From Candidatus Hydrogenedentes bacterium CG07_land_8_20_14_0_80_42_17 (lineage in GTDB: Bacteria; UBA8481): DNA of 32,226 nt. Shown here piece by piece: positions 24,394 to 32,226 of the stretch; within the stretch, counting starts at the first letter, position 1, and the number at the start of each line of letters is the position of its first letter. Both the position numbers and the translations under genes were made by a program. The stretch is from positions 1-32,226 of the forward strand of contig PEWQ01000084.1 of assembly GCA_002780065.1 (NCBI GenBank), given 5' to 3'. The notes below the pieces were generated by a model. That model saw only the letters and a list, made by a program, of their open reading frames with translations. It had not been told where the DNA came from and made no database searches.

Positions 24394-27300
24394 AACATTA
24401 ATTTCCATTCAGTCACCAATGGAAATCGACCTCGATTCTAATGGCATAATTGTAGCGTCAGCCGGCACGGGAAAAACATATACTCTGGAAAATCTTTTTC
24501 TCAGAATACTTGTCGAAAAACGACTTCCAATAGAAAAGATTCTAGCTGTGACATTTACAGAAAAATCTGCCGCAGAGATGCGCGATAGAATAAGAAGAAG
24601 GCTTTCTGAAAGGATTCGTGAAATGAGCGCAACCGGAAATAATTCCGGTGAACTGCGGCACTTTTTAGATGAAACTATTAATAATTTTCGTTCAGCAAAC
24701 ATATCTACCATTCATGGATTCTGCAATAAAATCCTGAATGAATTTCCATTTGAAACAGGAGCTGCTCCTGATAGAACCCTGATCGACGATAAACAAGTGC
24801 TCAGCGATGCTTTTGAAGAACTCAAATCTCATTTTTGGCGGGAAATAAATTTGTTTGGCTGCAGTTCTGAAGAGATACTCGAGCTTTATGGATTCGGACA
24901 AAAGTTTGATGAACGAATACTCGAGCTATCGCAAAAATATATTCCGTCATGGATAACTTTATTGCCTTCGCTTTTAAAACCTGATGAGTATTTAAAAGAA
25001 ATCCAAAAGATAATAAAAAAACTTTTTGAATGGAGAGATACTAAAGAATTTAGTAATTTTGTTCAGAGATTTTCACTATTAAATTTCAATGCCTCATCAA
25101 GAAAAAGCATTGTCGAAAAAATTCTTTCTCCTCTGTGTAGTGAATTGCAGGAATCAAAAAGCTGGATTGAATTTGCAATATCATTTATTCGACTTTCAAA
25201 ATCTATTTCGTATGGACGTTTTGAAGATAACTCTTATTTGTGCATCATTCCTGACAAATGGAATAAATCAGGTTCTAATCTTGATTCAGTTGCGCCTGAA
25301 GTTCCCGAGCTCTCTTCAAAGCTGGAAGGTTTGCATAAGGCAATAACAAATTTTCAAATGTCATCTTATATGGAATTGATAAAGAGAACGCGCGAAACAG
25401 CTGACGCTATAAAAATCTCTCGAGGCTGGATGACTTATCAAGACATGATTTTAGAAGTGGAATCCGCGATATCACGCTCTTCCGATTTAAAAAATCTATT
25501 GAAAGAGCGATTTAATTATGTGCTTATCGATGAGGCTCAAGATACAGATGGAATTCAATGGAGTATATTTAGAAGCATTTTTCTTGAAGACAAGGAGCAC
25601 AAAATTTTTCTAATTGGGGATCCCAAACAATCGATTTATAGATTCAGAGGAGCTGATATCGAGAGTTATTTTGAAGCGGCGAAAGAAATTTCTGAAAATG
25701 GAGGTAAGACCTATTCGCTCTCGATAACCTATAGACATCCTACTCAGCTTATTGAATGTTTTAACAACTTATTTTCTGATGGTTGGTTTGAAGAAAAAGT
25801 TTATATTCCAGTCAAGTCTGCTGATGAGGAGAAGCGGCCTTATGCTTTTTTGGATAAAAAAAGTTCTGATCCTTCTTTTAATGCGGTCGAAATAAATTCT
25901 TCAGGAAGAGCTGCAAAAGCTCAGTTCGGCGAATTTATTGCGAAGAAGATTTTGGAAATCACGAAGGACCCTCCCATTATTGCCGAGTTTTGTGATTATA
26001 AGGAGAGGATAAAGAGAAGATTGAGACTTAGTGATATTGCGGTTCTAATCTCAACATGGAATGAGGCAAATGAGCTTGAAGAAACTTTTAAAGCTCATGA
26101 TATTCCATGCATGCTGTACAAAAAAACGGGAATCTTTCATTCAAGAGAATCTCAAGAGATCCTGTATCTTCTCGCCGCACTTAGTAATCAAGGAAATGAT
26201 TCTCATTGCAAAAAAGCATTTCTCACTTCGTTTTTCTCTTTAACGGGTGTCGGTATTGCCGAAGAAAATGTATTTAATTCGGCAAAAGAAAAGTTGAATA
26301 AATGGCGAAGTCTTCTTGACGTTATGCCGATTGGAGCGGCTTTTCAGGAGATTATTGACGATTCTGGATTGATCAGCCGAGTGGCTGTGTATCAGGACAG
26401 AGAGCGAAGAATTTCGAATTATAGACAGGTTATTGAATACCTTGAATCGAAGTTATCAGGTCGTAGGTCGGTATGGAAGGACATTTATGATGAGCTGCTT
26501 AATGAATTCAGCAGAAATGAAATCGAAAAAGATGAAGAAGACCTTTACAGAATAGAGAGTGATATTCCAAAAGTAATGATTATGACAATTCATGTCAGCA
26601 AAGGATTGGAATTCCCAATCGTTTTTATTGCAGGAGGCATCACATCAAAACATCAGTTACAGACTCTTCCTTTTCACGCTGGTGAAAAAGGCGTCAGCAA
26701 ACTTGCGATGGATTTGTCTTCTTCCAGCGATGGAATATTAAAGATTGAGGATGATTATGAGAAGAGAAGACTTTATTATGTTGCATTCACACGGGCAATA
26801 TTCAGAGTTTATGTGCCGAAGATAATATGTGAGAAGCAACATTCTCCGGGCCCTATGGTAAATTTTGTTAAGAATAATCTTCAAAAAATAGTATTGCCGA
26901 ATGAATCGTGTTATACAAAAAGCATGATATTAGATGATTGCGAAATACCGGAAGAAAAAGCAACTGCAATTGATTTCAGCCGGATTCAGTTAACAAAGCC
27001 GGAATTGTCGGAAAGAATTCGCCGTATGAATTCTTTTTCTTCGATGATAAGAAATGAAATATATTTTGAAGAGACATCAATATCTGAATTTGAAAAAGAT
27101 GAATATGAAGAGAATATAATTGTTGAACCTAATTCTGAAAAAGATTTACGGCCAGGTCGTAAGACAGGTTTGATGCTTCACAAAATTATGGAAGAACTCG
27201 AATACGAAAGATTCATGGCTTTTAAAGATTATCGAGACGCTATTGCTGATAAAAAAGTTAGAGAATGTATCATCAGAAATCAGGATATTTATTTTCAGTC

Positions 27301-27757
27301 GAACGAAGAGAGAGAAGCTGATACTGAAAAGATAGCTGGTATAATTTGGTCATGTTTGCGGGTGAAATTTTTGGAAGAAGGAAAGTGCCTTGCCGAGATT
27401 CCGAAGCGTGACAGAATTTCAGAGGTAGATTTTCTGGAAGCATCGAGCTCGGAAAGTATGATGACAGGAAAGATTGATCTCGTCTTCAGGCTTGATGGCA
27501 AGTATTACCTTCTTGATTGGAAATCTAATTTGATAGCTGATTATTCTTATGATTCGTTGCAGGCGGAGATAATACGAAATAGATATGATATTCAGCGGGA
27601 CGTTTATTTATCCGCGGCAAAAAAATGGTTTTCAGCAAGAATTAAAAATTTTAAATATGAGAAAGAATTTGGCGGCATGTATTATGTTTTTATGCGCGGA
27701 CTGAAGCCTGATGATCTGAGATCAGGTGTTCTGTATTTCAAAACAGATAGTGAATAA
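24386..27757 (+). CDS. recB: Exodeoxyribonuclease V subunit RecB (helicase-nuclease)
   Basis: RecB is the 3'-5' SF1A helicase and the nuclease of RecBCD, acting on double-strand ends. I start at 24386 (MSETLISIQ), six codons inside the track ORF, because GGAG lies 8 nt before it. The 1123 aa carry Walker A SAGTGKTYTLENL (about 26), VTFTEKSAAEMRDRI, STIHGFCNKIL, Walker B VLIDEAQDTDGIQW, FLIGDPKQSIYRFRGAD, SITYRHPTQ, MTIHVSKGLEFPIVFIAGG and RLYYVAFTRA. The C-terminal RecB nuclease retains its metal residues: the His in GLMLHKIMEELE (about 929), the Asp in GKIDLVF (about 1029), the DxK in LLDWKSN (about 1043) and a QRDVYLSAA tail. The nuclease should therefore be active. Confidence 0.95.
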   Translation: MSETLISIQSPMEIDLDSNGIIVASAGTGKTYTLENLFLRILVEKRLPIEKILAVTFTEKSAAEMRDRIRRRLSERIREMSATGNNSGELRHFLDETINNFRSANISTIHGFCNKILNEFPFETGAAPDRTLIDDKQVLSDAFEELKSHFWREINLFGCSSEEILELYGFGQKFDERILELSQKYIPSWITLLPSLLKPDEYLKEIQKIIKKLFEWRDTKEFSNFVQRFSLLNFNASSRKSIVEKILSPLCSELQESKSWIEFAISFIRLSKSISYGRFEDNSYLCIIPDKWNKSGSNLDSVAPEVPELSSKLEGLHKAITNFQMSSYMELIKRTRETADAIKISRGWMTYQDMILEVESAISRSSDLKNLLKERFNYVLIDEAQDTDGIQWSIFRSIFLEDKEHKIFLIGDPKQSIYRFRGADIESYFEAAKEISENGGKTYSLSITYRHPTQLIECFNNLFSDGWFEEKVYIPVKSADEEKRPYAFLDKKSSDPSFNAVEINSSGRAAKAQFGEFIAKKILEITKDPPIIAEFCDYKERIKRRLRLSDIAVLISTWNEANELEETFKAHDIPCMLYKKTGIFHSRESQEILYLLAALSNQGNDSHCKKAFLTSFFSLTGVGIAEENVFNSAKEKLNKWRSLLDVMPIGAAFQEIIDDSGLISRVAVYQDRERRISNYRQVIEYLESKLSGRRSVWKDIYDELLNEFSRNEIEKDEEDLYRIESDIPKVMIMTIHVSKGLEFPIVFIAGGITSKHQLQTLPFHAGEKGVSKLAMDLSSSSDGILKIEDDYEKRRLYYVAFTRAIFRVYVPKIICEKQHSPGPMVNFVKNNLQKIVLPNESCYTKSMILDDCEIPEEKATAIDFSRIQLTKPELSERIRRMNSFSSMIRNEIYFEETSISEFEKDEYEENIIVEPNSEKDLRPGRKTGLMLHKIMEELEYERFMAFKDYRDAIADKKVRECIIRNQDIYFQSNEEREADTEKIAGIIWSCLRVKFLEEGKCLAEIPKRDRISEVDFLEASSSESMMTGKIDLVFRLDGKYYLLDWKSNLIADYSYDSLQAEIIRNRYDIQRDVYLSAAKKWFSARIKNFKYEKEFGGMYYVFMRGLKPDDLRSGVLYFKTDSE

Positions 27758-27760
27758 AGA

Positions 27761-29560
27761 ATGAAATCCGAAATTGAATTATTATTTGAAGAAAAAACTA
27801 TTGAAGATCTTTCTCTGTTAACAGGGCAGTGCGATGATTCAATGAAAATTATTCTCCGAATTTTGTTCGACTCTGTCAGAGACGGAAATCTTGCTCTTCC
27901 TTTGCAGAAAGAATTACTGCTCTCAAAATTCAATGAAGTTATTAAAGAATCCTCAAGATCAACGGCGCTTATCGATAATTTTTTTGAAGGACTGAAAAGA
28001 GACAGGTACAGCGAGTTGATTTCAAATAATGCAGAAGAGATGAAACCTCTGGTGCTGACTCATCGGGATGACGGACGAGAATTCATTGCGTTTCAGCGTT
28101 ATGCGGCAGTGGATAGCAGATTGAGTGAAGGCTTCAGAACTATGCTTGAGGAGAAGTTTGGCGAGCCTACTCTGCCTGATAATAAGTTAATTGATTCAGA
28201 GAAACTTAAATTGTTTTTCAGTTCGACTAAGAATAGCAATCTCGAACAGGAATCTGCTCTGGTTGCTCCGTTGTTCAATAGATTAACTCTGATATCCGGC
28301 GGACCTGGAACGGGCAAGACATACATCATTTCTAAATTGATAAATTTATTGCATAAGCTTGGAGTTGCGGAAGAACGAATCATAGTCGGAGCTCCGACCG
28401 GCCGCGCCGCATATAGAATCACGGAGTGCATTCGAAATTCTCAGTCTGTTATTTCAGATGACAGAGCAAAGATAGATATCGAGGCTCAAACCATTCATAG
28501 AATTTTAAATTATTCGCCATCGTCGAATTCATTTGGAAGAAACGAAAAAGTTCGGCTCGATGCTGATTTCGTCATAATCGATGAAGCAGGCATGATTGAT
28601 GCTTTTCTGATGGATGCTCTTCTGAAAGCTTTGCCGGATTCCTCGAGACTGATATTAATTGGAGACAAAGATCAGCTTTCGCCTGTCGGGTGCGGTTCGA
28701 GCTTCTCTTGGCTGTGCGATACGGAAAAAAATATTGTCATATTGAAGAAGAATTACCGCATGGGAAGTGCAGTCGCCCCTGCGGCAGAAGCTGTACGTGA
28801 CGGAAAGAAAGCGGACGATTTGCTTTCACTATTTACCAAAACAAAAAGCATCAAGAATGAGGATGAGGTTTCGAAGATGCTCTGGATTGACTCTTCCGAG
28901 CTCAACGAAAAAGAAATTGCTGAAATATTGAAAGAGTGGATGGAATTGTATTTCGGGAATGGACAATCGAGCTACATAGATGAGGTTGATAAACTCCGGT
29001 GTGATGGAATTGATTCATCGAATGAAAAGATTAAAGATTTAATTGAGAGATCGGTGAGGTCTCAGGTGTTGTCAATTTACAATGAAGGAATACATGGAAG
29101 AAGAAATTTGAATGATTACATGATGCAGATGTATCTGGATTCGTGGCGGGATAAGGGACAAAGAAATTTATTGCCGCCGGGAACTCCCATCATCATACTC
29201 GAGAACGACTACAGAAATGAACTCTTCAACGGTGACCGAGGAATTATTTTGAACGGTGAAAAAGATGAGAAACTGGCGGCGTTTATTCGCAGTGACACTG
29301 TAGAATTTTTTCGGCTGAAGTCTCTAAGAAATTATGAAACAGGATTTGCAATAACTGTACATAAAAGTCAGGGTTCGGAATTCGAGAATGTTTCATTATT
29401 CATACAAGAACCTTTTGAAACAGGAGCAAACCTTTTAACACGGAAGATTTTATACACGGGAATAACTCGTGCGAAAACAAATTTATTCTTGATCGGGAAT
29501 AAGAAAAATATCGAAAAGTGTATAGCTGGTATAACTCATCGAATTTCCTGCTATTTCTGA
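27761..29560 (+). CDS. recD: Exodeoxyribonuclease V subunit RecD (5'-3' helicase)
   Basis: This 599-aa protein is the SF1B helicase of RecBCD (608 aa in E. coli). It has the small N-terminal domain that contacts RecB/RecC, then Walker A LISGGPGTGKTYIISKL (about 176-192), motif Ia VGAPTGRAAYR, Walker B FVIIDEAGMIDAFLMDAL (about 270), motif III LILIGDKDQLSPVGCGSSF, motif V AITVHKSQGSEFENV and motif VI LYTGITRAKTNLFLIG, all intact. It begins 3 nt after the recB stop, completing recC-recB-recD in one transcription unit. The RBS is weak (AAAGA). It is not the longer RecD2 form, since the RecD2-type N-terminal extension is absent and recB/recC are adjacent. Confidence 0.93.
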   Translation: MKSEIELLFEEKTIEDLSLLTGQCDDSMKIILRILFDSVRDGNLALPLQKELLLSKFNEVIKESSRSTALIDNFFEGLKRDRYSELISNNAEEMKPLVLTHRDDGREFIAFQRYAAVDSRLSEGFRTMLEEKFGEPTLPDNKLIDSEKLKLFFSSTKNSNLEQESALVAPLFNRLTLISGGPGTGKTYIISKLINLLHKLGVAEERIIVGAPTGRAAYRITECIRNSQSVISDDRAKIDIEAQTIHRILNYSPSSNSFGRNEKVRLDADFVIIDEAGMIDAFLMDALLKALPDSSRLILIGDKDQLSPVGCGSSFSWLCDTEKNIVILKKNYRMGSAVAPAAEAVRDGKKADDLLSLFTKTKSIKNEDEVSKMLWIDSSELNEKEIAEILKEWMELYFGNGQSSYIDEVDKLRCDGIDSSNEKIKDLIERSVRSQVLSIYNEGIHGRRNLNDYMMQMYLDSWRDKGQRNLLPPGTPIIILENDYRNELFNGDRGIILNGEKDEKLAAFIRSDTVEFFRLKSLRNYETGFAITVHKSQGSEFENVSLFIQEPFETGANLLTRKILYTGITRAKTNLFLIGNKKNIEKCIAGITHRISCYF

Positions 29561-29598
29561 ATATTAGATATTAATAACTGATTTAACATGAATTACGA

Positions 29599-29613
29599 GG
29601 CATTTTATATGCC
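29599..29613 (+). terminator. weak hairpin after recD
   Basis: GGCAT-TTTAT-ATGCC is a perfect 5-bp stem in the gap after recD. It is followed by an AT-rich run (GTTATTATTTA) but no solid T-tract, so terminator function is doubtful. Confidence 0.25.
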
Positions 29614-29623
29614 GTTATTATTT

Positions 29624-29639
29624 AGTGATAAGTATCACT
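29624..29639. promoter_or_regulatory. perfect palindrome upstream of the sulfur-carrier operon, possible operator
   Basis: AGTGATA-AG-TATCACT is a perfect 7-bp inverted repeat with a 2-bp centre. It lies about 30 bp upstream of the TTGACA box of the downstream operon. Its size and symmetry suit a dimeric regulator's binding site; the regulator is unknown. Confidence 0.4.
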
Positions 29640-29669
29640 TGAGTTCATAAATTATCATCATTATTCCTA

Positions 29670-29701
29670 TTGACAAAACATTATTTATCTGATGACATAA
29701 T
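29670..29701 (+). promoter_or_regulatory. candidate promoter of the sulfur-carrier/metY operon
   Basis: A consensus TTGACA sits at 29670-29675. The -10 is less clear: TGACAT lies at 17-bp spacing, or CATAAT (29696-29701) at an unusually long 20 bp. The leader of about 45-50 nt before the start codon is too short for a SAM riboswitch. Confidence 0.45.
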
Positions 29702-29750
29702 GTAGATTAACGATAAATATGTATCGAATTATAAAACCGGAGGTTGGTTG

Positions 29751-29960
29751 ATGAAGATTTTTCTGAATGGAGATGCCCAAGAGATAGACAGAACCGATTT
29801 GTCTGTTTCAGATATTATGTTGTCGGAAGGAGTAAAATCTCCAGAGACAGTGATGGTGCAATTAAACGAAGAGTATTTGCCTTCGGAGCATTTCATTTCT
29901 AAAAAATTAAAAGATGGCGATTCGATTGACTTTGTTTATTTCATGGGAGGAGGAAGATGA
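29751..29960 (+). CDS. ThiS/MoaD-like sulfur carrier protein (HcyS-like) with C-terminal extension past Gly-Gly
   Basis: This 69-aa protein has the small ubiquitin-like sulfur-carrier form: MKIFLNGDAQEI, an acidic middle, then KDGDSIDFVYFMGGGR. ThiS and MoaD end exactly at Gly-Gly, whose carboxylate is adenylated and turned into a thiocarboxylate. Here one or two residues (R or GR) follow the di-glycine, so processing is needed before activation. The neighbours supply what is required: a MetY-like sulfhydrylase, a ThiF-like E1 and a JAMM protease. This matches the HcyS carrier of the Wolinella succinogenes homocysteine pathway (known system), where HcyD trims the C-terminus. The track start (TTG 29748) leaves only 4 nt from GGAGG; ATG 29751 has 7 nt, so I use it. 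Confidence 0.85.
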   Translation: MKIFLNGDAQEIDRTDLSVSDIMLSEGVKSPETVMVQLNEEYLPSEHFISKKLKDGDSIDFVYFMGGGR

Positions 29961-31183
29961 AGGGCTTTACCACAAACGCAATTCATACTCCGCTATCTCA
30001 CAAAGATCCTCACGGAACTTTAAGAAGTCCTGTTTACGATAATGTCGCTTTCGAATTCGAAACAGCAAAGGACATTCAAATGGCGTTCGAAGGAAAGAGA
30101 CCGGGACATTCATATTCACGTATCTCGAATCCTACGGTTGAAGATTTTGAGAACAGAGTGAAGCGGGTTAGTGGAGCAAATGGAGTTCTTGCAGTTTCTT
30201 CAGGCATGGCGGCAATTTCGAATCTTGTGCTTACTCTTCTCAAATCCGGAAAGAATGTTGTGACCTCCCGATTTTTATTTGGAAATACATATTCGCTCTT
30301 TGAACGCACACTCAAACCGTGGGGACTTGAAGTGAGATATGTTGATTTTGAAAAACCCAAGACGCTTGATGAAAGCATTGACGAAAATACCGGAATGGTT
30401 TTTTTAGAAACAATTACAAATCCTCAGCTTCAAGTCGTTGACATCGGAGCAATAGCTGAAATTGCTCACAGACGCGGAGTGCCGGTCGTTGCCGATACGA
30501 CTGTGACTTCTTTATATCTCTTCGATTCGAAAAAATTCGGAGTCGATGTGGAAGTGCTGTCTTCGACAAAAGTCATTTCAGGCGGAGCAACTTCTGTAGG
30601 AGGACTAATTATCGACAACGGAATTTTCGATTGGGAAAGAAATTCCAAGCTGGCTGATTGGGCGAAACGCTACGGCCCTCATGCTCTCATTCTTTATTTA
30701 CGCCGCGAGGTTTATCGAAACATCGGAGCGTGCATGGCTCCACATCATGCCTATCTCCAAAGTCTGGGACTTGAGACTGTAAGTCTGCGTGTTGAACGCT
30801 CTGCCGCCAATGCTCTCGCCATTGCCAAATTTCTTGAAACTCATTCTAAAATTAGCCGAGTAAATTACCCTGGTTTGAAGTCGTCTCCGTGGCATGAAAA
30901 TGCGAAGAAACTCTTTCCACGCGGCTTTGGAGGCATTCTTTGCATAGAACTCGAAAGCAAGGAAAAATGCTTTGAGTTCATGAACAAGTTAAATGTTATT
31001 CGCCGTGCGACGAACATAAACGACAACAAGACGCTTGTCATTCATCCTGCATCGACTATCTTTTGCGAATATACTCCGGAGGAACGGGCCAAGATGGGAG
31101 TGCCCGATACTCTTATCCGGCTTTCGGTTGGAATTGAAGATGTCGAGGACTTGATAGATGATATTGAAAAGGGGTTGAGCTGA
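29957..31183 (+). CDS. MetY-like O-acetylhomoserine sulfhydrylase (Cys/Met-metabolism PLP enzyme)
   Basis: The 408 aa form a gamma-family PLP enzyme. It shows GHSYSRISNPTVEDFENRV, the PLP-phosphate loop VSSGMAAISN, FLETITNPQLQVVDI, the cofactor-binding Asp in VVADTTVTSLYLF, and the Schiff-base lysine in LSSTKVISGGATSVGG (about residue 204). The C-terminal domain has APHHAYLQSLGLETVSLRVE and LIRLSVGIEDVEDLIDDI. Such enzymes replace the activated gamma-substituent of homoserine with sulfur, making homocysteine, or cleave or build cystathionine. With a sulfur carrier directly upstream (ATGA overlap), the likely sulfur donor is a protein thiocarboxylate rather than free sulfide (inference from gene order). 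The acyl group of its substrate (acetyl, succinyl or phospho) cannot be told from sequence. Confidence 0.85.
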   Translation: MKGFTTNAIHTPLSHKDPHGTLRSPVYDNVAFEFETAKDIQMAFEGKRPGHSYSRISNPTVEDFENRVKRVSGANGVLAVSSGMAAISNLVLTLLKSGKNVVTSRFLFGNTYSLFERTLKPWGLEVRYVDFEKPKTLDESIDENTGMVFLETITNPQLQVVDIGAIAEIAHRRGVPVVADTTVTSLYLFDSKKFGVDVEVLSSTKVISGGATSVGGLIIDNGIFDWERNSKLADWAKRYGPHALILYLRREVYRNIGACMAPHHAYLQSLGLETVSLRVERSAANALAIAKFLETHSKISRVNYPGLKSSPWHENAKKLFPRGFGGILCIELESKEKCFEFMNKLNVIRRATNINDNKTLVIHPASTIFCEYTPEERAKMGVPDTLIRLSVGIEDVEDLIDDIEKGLS

Positions 31184-31998
31184 TGATTGAACTTACAGAT
31201 GAAAGACTAGAGCGGTACAGCAGAAATATTCTTTTGAAAGAAGTTGGGATCGAAGGGCAGGAGAAATTATTTAACGGCAAAGTGCTTGTCATTGGAACAG
31301 GCGGACTCGGCTCTCCAGCTGCGCTTTATCTCTCTGCCGCAGGTGTCGGCAGAATAGGAATCGCCGATTCAGATAATGTTGAGCTATCGAACTTGCAGAG
31401 GCAGATAATTCATTTTACGTCCGACATCGGCAGACCAAAAGTGGAATCAGCGAAAGAGAAGATGACCTCGCTGAATCCCGACATTGAAGTGAAGACGCAT
31501 CATTTATTTGTAAATTCATCAAACATTGCCGAGCTGATTTCTGATTACGATTTTGTAATTGACGGGACTGATAATTTTCCTGCGAAGTTTTTGATTAACG
31601 ATGCATGCGTTCTAGCGCGAAAACCATTTTCGCATGCAGGCATCCTGCGTTTTGACGGACAGACTATGACAATTAAGCCTTACGAGTCGGCATGCGTTCG
31701 CTGTATCTTCAATAAGCCGCCGCCTCGGGATATGGTGCCTACTTGCTCTCAGGCAGGTATTATCGGGGGAGTGGCAGGTCTGTTCGGAACTTTGCAGGCG
31801 CTCGAGGCAATAAAGTTTTTACTTGGCAATGGACAATTACTGACGAACAGAATGTTGGTTTGCAATGCGCTCGATACTTCTTTCAGAGAAGTGAAGGTGA
31901 AGCGAAATCCGAATTGTCCGATATGCGGCAAAGAGCCGACGATAACGGAATTGCATGATGAAGAGGCTCAGGTCTGCGATTTGAAGAACGCAGAGTGA
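31183..31998 (+). CDS. ThiF/MoeB/HesA-family adenylyltransferase (E1-like, HcyF-like)
   Basis: This 271-aa enzyme should adenylate the C-terminal glycine of the sulfur carrier as the first step to its thiocarboxylate. The ATP-binding motif VLVIGTGGLGSPAALYLSAA (about 32-50) is followed by GIADSDNVELSNLQRQI (Asp and Arg of the E1 active site), then VIDGTDNFPAKFLINDACV, with zinc cysteines in CVRC and CPIC. VPTCSQAGIIGGVAGLFG is the family's conserved cysteine loop. No rhodanese domain is attached. It overlaps the metY stop by 1 nt (TGATG). MoeB/ThiF for molybdopterin or thiamine is the alternative, but the neighbours favour the HcyF role. Confidence 0.9.
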   Translation: MIELTDERLERYSRNILLKEVGIEGQEKLFNGKVLVIGTGGLGSPAALYLSAAGVGRIGIADSDNVELSNLQRQIIHFTSDIGRPKVESAKEKMTSLNPDIEVKTHHLFVNSSNIAELISDYDFVIDGTDNFPAKFLINDACVLARKPFSHAGILRFDGQTMTIKPYESACVRCIFNKPPPRDMVPTCSQAGIIGGVAGLFGTLQALEAIKFLLGNGQLLTNRMLVCNALDTSFREVKVKRNPNCPICGKEPTITELHDEEAQVCDLKNAE

Positions 31999-32046
31999 TT
32001 TATTCTCACGGAGATTATTTAGAAGAATAGGAGAAAAAGCAGAAAG

Positions 32047-32226
32047 ATGAAAATTCCTATCACGATATTAAATCGAATGATCATTCACGCTCGAGAGGAA
32101 GCGCCAATCGAGGCGTGCGGAATGCTTGCGGGCAATAACGGAATTGTCAGAAGGCATTACCGTATGACAAATCGAGACGCATCTGCGGAACATTTTACAT
32201 TGGAACCCAGAGAGCAGTTTTCATTG
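32047..32226 (+). CDS. JAMM/Mov34-family metalloprotease (HcyD/Mec-like), cut by right edge
   Basis: Only the first 60 codons are in the window, so it is absent from the track. MKIPITILNRMIIHAREEAPIEACGMLAG matches the N-terminal JAMM (MPN+) motif, with the catalytic Glu in PIEACGMLAG. The HxHPxxxxxSxxD zinc motif would lie beyond the edge and is not verified. JAMM proteases next to sulfur-carrier genes remove residues after Gly-Gly (HcyD) or release cysteine from CysO-Cys (Mec). The adjacent carrier has residues after Gly-Gly, favouring the trimming role. An AGGAG lies 13 nt upstream and AGAAAG just before the ATG, and the gap to the thiF-like gene is 48 nt, so it is probably in the same operon. 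Confidence 0.75.
   Translation, partial: MKIPITILNRMIIHAREEAPIEACGMLAGNNGIVRRHYRMTNRDASAEHFTLEPREQFSL

Noticed and set aside
24409-24711. 100-aa minus-strand ORF over recB
   Set aside because: Antisense shadow of the RecB Walker A region; no own ribosome site or recognisable domain.
28099-28431. 110-aa minus-strand ORF over recD
   Set aside because: Antisense of the RecD Walker A region; codon shadow only.
29561-29750. SAM riboswitch or T-box upstream of the sulfur-carrier/metY operon
   Set aside because: The gap is 190 bp, and with the TTGACA promoter the leader is only about 50 nt, too short; no conserved riboswitch core was recognised.
1-32226. CRISPR arrays, insertion sequences or phage genes
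   Set aside because: No regularly spaced repeats, transposase motifs or phage structural genes were seen on either strand.

Overview
This window is a gene-dense, AT-rich (by eye well under 45% G+C) bacterial chromosomal segment. Shine-Dalgarno sites, ATGA-type start/stop overlaps, recCBD, hypAB, an LpxH-like hydrolase and lipoprotein/Sec signal peptides point to a Gram-negative bacterium. The bacterial copy of archaeal-type DNA topoisomerase VI (both subunits) is uncommon and hints at a deep-branching or candidate-phylum lineage; I cannot name the species. I found no insertion sequence, prophage, CRISPR array or rRNA, and no gene-free stretch over 300 bp.

Layout. (1) 1-3169, minus strand: a three-gene glycan operon (GT4 glycosyltransferase, DUF115/MptE-like protein, FkbM-type methyltransferase cut by the window edge). 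(2) 3284-11721, plus strand: a GT-C-like membrane glycosyltransferase, then a tightly coupled set made of an AlgD/Ugd-type sugar-nucleotide dehydrogenase, a polyprenyl-phosphate GT2 glycosyltransferase, a Gfo/Idh/MocA oxidoreductase, an aldo/keto-reductase-like barrel, a large predicted alpha/alpha-toroid protein and an LpxH-type metallophosphoesterase. Together they look like synthesis and processing of a surface glycan or glycolipid. (3) 11714-12264: a PilZ protein converging on lpxH, and a tRNA-Leu(CAA). (4) 12414-15259: topoisomerase VI subunits B and A, translationally coupled. (5) 15272-16219, minus strand: a DRE-TIM (HMGL-like) aldolase. (6) 16379-21074: a DUF4173 membrane protein, a secreted FGE/SUMF1-fold protein, the nickel chaperones HypA and HypB, and a phospholipase-D-like lipoprotein, almost all overlapping. 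(7) 21121-29560: recC-recB-recD, a complete helicase-nuclease. (8) 29751 to the right edge: a ThiS/MoaD-like sulfur carrier, a MetY-like sulfhydrylase, a ThiF/MoeB E1-like enzyme and the start of a JAMM metalloprotease. This set matches the protein-thiocarboxylate route to homocysteine described in Wolinella succinogenes.

The most notable items are the bacterial topoisomerase VI pair with a lysine/alanine-rich tail on subunit B, the sulfur carrier whose C-terminus runs past Gly-Gly next to a JAMM protease, and the uncharacterised barrel/toroid proteins in the glycan operon. Several ORF-track starts are too long. I moved them using Shine-Dalgarno spacing, overlap with upstream stops and N-terminal motifs (HypA MHE, HypB MCESCGCG, topo VI B, PilZ, aldolase).
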